Of a stretch of DNA of 64,000 nucleotides, positions 61,391 through 64,000 are shown piece after piece (positions within the stretch are counted from its first letter, which is position 1; each line of letters begins with the position of its first letter). This stretch comes from B1 sp964355075 (GTDB lineage Bacteria; Bacteroidota; Bacteroidia; UKL13-3), in NCBI GenBank assembly GCA_964355075.1, contig CAYHCF010000008.1, forward strand, positions 1-64,000, read 5' to 3'. The translations under genes were made by a program, and so were the position numbers. The notes under the pieces are model-generated. The model saw only the letters and a program-made list of their open reading frames with translations. It was not told the DNA's origin and searched no databases.

Positions 61391-62470
61391 TCAATACAAC
61401 TTTAAAAAAGATTGGTAACTGGATTCATACTGCACTGTCATATTTTTAGCATTTAAGATAATTTTATCGAAAGAATCAGATTTCCATTCTGTTTTTAGCA
61501 AATCCGATAACGCTGAATAATCCCTCGTATGAAAGAAAATCGCCTGTTTGGAATCAGGTGAAAATATCTCCCTATGTTGTGGGATATCAGATAAAAAACA
61601 TGGTAAACCGCAAAGTGCAGCTTCTATCACAGAGTTAGGTAAACCTTCAGATATTGAGGCTGAAATATACACATCGGACGCCTGAAAATACTCATTTACA
61701 TTATTCACTGAGCCTCGAAAAAATACAGAATTACTGCCTGAAAGTAATTTGCTGGTTTTTGCTAAGCTGCCCGAACCAAGAACGATTAAAACAGCATTCT
61801 TTACATTTGCACGAATAAATGCTTTTATAACTGTCAACGGGTCCTTTCTCTCTTCGAGTAAACCTGCACTGATAAAGATTTTCTGATCTGCAGGTAAATT
61901 TAACTTTAACCTTAATCTGGCTTTCTCAGACATGGAAACATCGAAATATTTCTGATCATCAGCGCCATTACATATTACATTTATATCTGGTATATATTGG
62001 TAATAACTAAATAAAGTTCTGGAACAAACAAATTTCAAATCAGCATGTTTAAACGCTTTCAATTCTCTGAAAGCAAAATATGCTCCTAATAAATTACCAT
62101 AAACTCCTGTGTGATTATCCTTTAAGTTCGCCTGAATGGTGGCACTACGTTTGTATAAACGTAAGTATTTAAAAGCAAAAAGAGTCCCTCTGAAAGAAAA
62201 AGTCTGAATCATATCCGGATTAATTTTAGCCGTTATCTCTCTAAGCTTCCATTTCGTTAAAATAATGCCTTCAATACGGTTTAATTTAAGAGAAAATAAT
62301 TCAATACCTAAATTTTTAAATTCAAGCCAGCTGGAATTTTCCGGTTCTTTGGATAGCGTTAAAATACTTATTTTAAATTTATTCTTATCTATGAATTTAC
62401 AAATATTATAAATAACATTTGTCAAACCCGATTGCTCAAGTGTTGAATTAATTATTAGTATTTTTATCAT
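61391..62470 (-). CDS. Glycosyltransferase family 4
   Basis: 359 residues. A GT-B fold with the N-terminal STLEQSGLTNVIYNICKFI and a C-terminal donor domain with FISAGLLEERKDPLTVIKAF and the E-x7-E-type SASISEGLPNSVIEAALCG, the GT4 hallmark. It probably transfers a hexose onto the growing oligosaccharide. Its start touches the stop of the polymerase-like gene by one base, so they are co-transcribed. Confidence 0.92.
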   Translation of the reverse strand: MIKILIINSTLEQSGLTNVIYNICKFIDKNKFKISILTLSKEPENSSWLEFKNLGIELFSLKLNRIEGIILTKWKLREITAKINPDMIQTFSFRGTLFAFKYLRLYKRSATIQANLKDNHTGVYGNLLGAYFAFRELKAFKHADLKFVCSRTLFSYYQYIPDINVICNGADDQKYFDVSMSEKARLRLKLNLPADQKIFISAGLLEERKDPLTVIKAFIRANVKNAVLIVLGSGSLAKTSKLLSGSNSVFFRGSVNNVNEYFQASDVYISASISEGLPNSVIEAALCGLPCFLSDIPQHREIFSPDSKQAIFFHTRDYSALSDLLKTEWKSDSFDKIILNAKNMTVQYESSYQSFLKLY

Positions 62471-63726
62471 TACCCTTGCGAAATTTTAGATGCTTGAGTT
62501 TTCAGAGATAATTCTATTTTAGAATCAGACTTAAGCAGATAAACAGTATCGATGAAGAACCATAATAAAAATACACTACAGTAATAGTTGCAATTTGGCA
62601 TGATGTTAAACTGAATAATAAAAATCAGAAAAAAAACAAAAGTACCTGATTTAAATGCCCTTTTTGCTAACAGAAAAATAAGATAAACAAAAACCAGAAA
62701 CAGAATTCCATATTGACCACCAAGAAAAATAAACCCATTATGTGGCAGAGCCTTTTCCCAGTTTTGAAATTCACCATAAGCCTGAACATAATTGCACGAT
62801 CCAGGTCCGTATATAAAATAATTACTTTTAATATATTCCAATCCCCCAATTAAAGAAACTTCACGCGCAAAAGTACTTTGACTAGAGTGGGTATTATCCT
62901 TTGCAAAAGCAAATCTTGAAAAGGAAGAATCAGGATTTTCGCGCGCATATTGGACCAGTTGGGTCTGAAAAACAAAAACCATAAAAAATATTAATAAAGA
63001 AAATCCCAAGAGATAAGGTAATATATTCCTTTTAAATAAAGGTGCCACATAAAATAAAAAAACTAAAAAATAAAGCATAAACCCCAGTCTGGAACCCGAT
63101 ATTTCCACAAGATAAAAACAAAGACTCAACAAAAGCACAACGAATATTATTTTACGAAAACCTGATTTTATTTTTAGATCATACAAAATCATAGCTAAAT
63201 ATATAACAACCATAACAGCAAAGGATGTGGCATCAATAAGAGTACCCCCCACTCTTGACATTTTTTTTTCATAACCCGGAGGCAAAAAGAGCGAAAATGC
63301 AAATGGTGCATTTATTTCTATAAGTCCCTCAATAAACAATATTATTAATGAAGTGATGCAAATCCTGAATAAATATTTTTTGATTCCTTCGAAATCTTTG
63401 AAAAGCTGAAAGGTCCAGCTAAAATAAAGACTATAAATTAAAACCCTGATCAAATCATTGAAATTTGGAGAACGCGTATTGAGCAGATAATCAATCACTA
63501 AAAAGATAATAGAGAAAATAAAATAAAACATTACGTTCCAGTTATTTAGTAAACTCAGGTATACTTTTAAATCAAAGTGTTTGAGAAAATAATATAAAGA
63601 AATAAGCAGACAGCCTGTTAAAAGCAAGTTGGATGGAAGAAAAATAAGGTGTGAAAAAAAGTATAGGTTATTAAACAGGATAATTCCAAGCACAAAATTC
63701 AATATGTATTCTAACTTATCTCGCAT
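62470..63726 (-). CDS. O-antigen polymerase/ligase-like membrane protein
   Basis: 418 residues. About eleven transmembrane helices with a larger periplasmic loop around residues 260-310 (NPDSSFSRFAFAKDNTHSS, then GPGSCNYVQAYGEF). Short Arg and His motifs near GSRLGFMLYFLV and LPHNGFIFLGGQYG are typical of the Wzy/WaaL (PF04932) family. It polymerises or ligates surface polysaccharide repeat units. Sequence similarity in this family is low, so polymerase or ligase cannot be separated. It starts 13 bp after the gene that runs off the window. Confidence 0.82.
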   Translation of the reverse strand: MRDKLEYILNFVLGIILFNNLYFFSHLIFLPSNLLLTGCLLISLYYFLKHFDLKVYLSLLNNWNVMFYFIFSIIFLVIDYLLNTRSPNFNDLIRVLIYSLYFSWTFQLFKDFEGIKKYLFRICITSLIILFIEGLIEINAPFAFSLFLPPGYEKKMSRVGGTLIDATSFAVMVVIYLAMILYDLKIKSGFRKIIFVVLLLSLCFYLVEISGSRLGFMLYFLVFLFYVAPLFKRNILPYLLGFSLLIFFMVFVFQTQLVQYARENPDSSFSRFAFAKDNTHSSQSTFAREVSLIGGLEYIKSNYFIYGPGSCNYVQAYGEFQNWEKALPHNGFIFLGGQYGILFLVFVYLIFLLAKRAFKSGTFVFFLIFIIQFNIMPNCNYYCSVFLLWFFIDTVYLLKSDSKIELSLKTQASKISQG

Positions 63727-63739
63727 TCGCTATTTAGCA

Positions 63740-64000
63740 TTAGGATACAAATTTCAATGCATACCGGAACATTCGGTTAAATCTGTATTTGTGTCGAAAA
63801 TAAGCAAACCAGTTAATAAAAGAAAAATGTTCATCAATCAGGTAGGCAAGAACTCGTTTATTTTCTTTAACATATTTTTGATTTGAGCCAAATTCAGCCA
63901 TGTCGAACTGATTCCAGAGTTCTTTTGAACATTGAAATAATTCTGAACTCTGATAGCTAAAATTCTGATCGTGTAATATGGCTGTATACGCAAGGCATTT
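63740..64000 (-). CDS. C-terminal end of a gene cut by the window edge
   Basis: An open frame runs from the window end to a TAA at 63742-63740. It encodes the last 86 residues of a protein on the minus strand, for example LFQCSKELWNQFDMAEFG and FRHKYRFNRMFRYALKF. It ends 13 bp before the polymerase-like gene, so it belongs to the polysaccharide operon. The basic, aromatic C-terminus fits a glycosyltransferase, but the family cannot be fixed from this part. Confidence 0.65.
   Translation of the reverse strand, partial: KCLAYTAILHDQNFSYQSSELFQCSKELWNQFDMAEFGSNQKYVKENKRVLAYLIDEHFSFINWFAYFRHKYRFNRMFRYALKFVS

Noticed and set aside
63629..63886. 85-codon plus-strand frame near the right edge
   Set aside because: It runs antisense to the polymerase-like gene and to a better-supported minus-strand frame that is open to the window end.

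Overview
The window is a chromosome segment from a member of the Bacteroidota, most likely an environmental lineage near Chitinophagales or Sphingobacteriales. Supporting signs are a type IX secretion (T9SS) plug protein, at least five secreted proteins with C-terminal sorting domains (type A tails and one gliding-type/CHU_C tail), PKD-rich surface proteins, DUF4369/TlpA lipoproteins, an S46 peptidase, TAnnTTTG -7 promoter boxes, and a general lack of Shine-Dalgarno sequences. The species cannot be fixed from the sequence alone. I saw no rRNA, tRNA or CRISPR array.

Left end (1-4470): an accessory region built like an integron gene-cassette array. Four units (O-methyltransferase, cupin, four-helix membrane protein, PIN toxin-antitoxin) obey the attC rule. 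Each unit opens at (C)CG|TT plus about six bases, and the exact inverse complement of that opening (9-10 nt) reappears after the gene at the foot of a long imperfect hairpin. All genes and hairpins point the same way. One unit is damaged next to an IS1182-type transposase fragment. No integrase is visible.

Core region (4479-37404): housekeeping and envelope genes. They include a TIGR01777 epimerase with a pyrimidine-dimer glycosylase, kdsB, a T9SS plug protein, a thioredoxin lipoprotein, a PhoB/PhoR-like two-component pair, an LptF/G-type permease, queE, ribBA, an ABC-F ATPase, an RluA-type pseudouridine synthase, lon, a SpoU methyltransferase, a BamA/TamA-like protein, a giant PKD/CHU_C protein, mtaB, an exonuclease/GIY-YIG fusion, dapA and a T9SS subtilase with a TlpA thioredoxin. 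Intergenic spaces hold hairpin repeats, a 153-bp MITE-like element and several locus-specific short-period repeats.

Second accessory island (37868-39526): a mobA-like gene whose last 154 bp are present twice, 1035 bp apart. Between the copies sits a second toxin-first PIN module related to the one in the left array. Both modules carry a tiny partner protein sharing the pattern F-D-[SA]-V-K-x-M-R-x-I-R-[DE]-K. This pair of related modules in two different mobile settings is the most interesting signal here, together with the cassette array.

Right part (39519-64000): an M43 metalloprotease, 3-hydroxyacyl-CoA dehydrogenase and thiolase (each behind a TACATTTG promoter box), a Sua5-type protein, fmt, a collagen-like surface protein, S46 and M1 peptidases, fabI, an aldo/keto reductase, an acyltransferase, a DEAD-box helicase and a RidA-like protein. 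A minus-strand surface-polysaccharide cluster follows (two GT2, a methyltransferase, a GT4, a Wzy/ligase-like protein and a gene cut by the window end).
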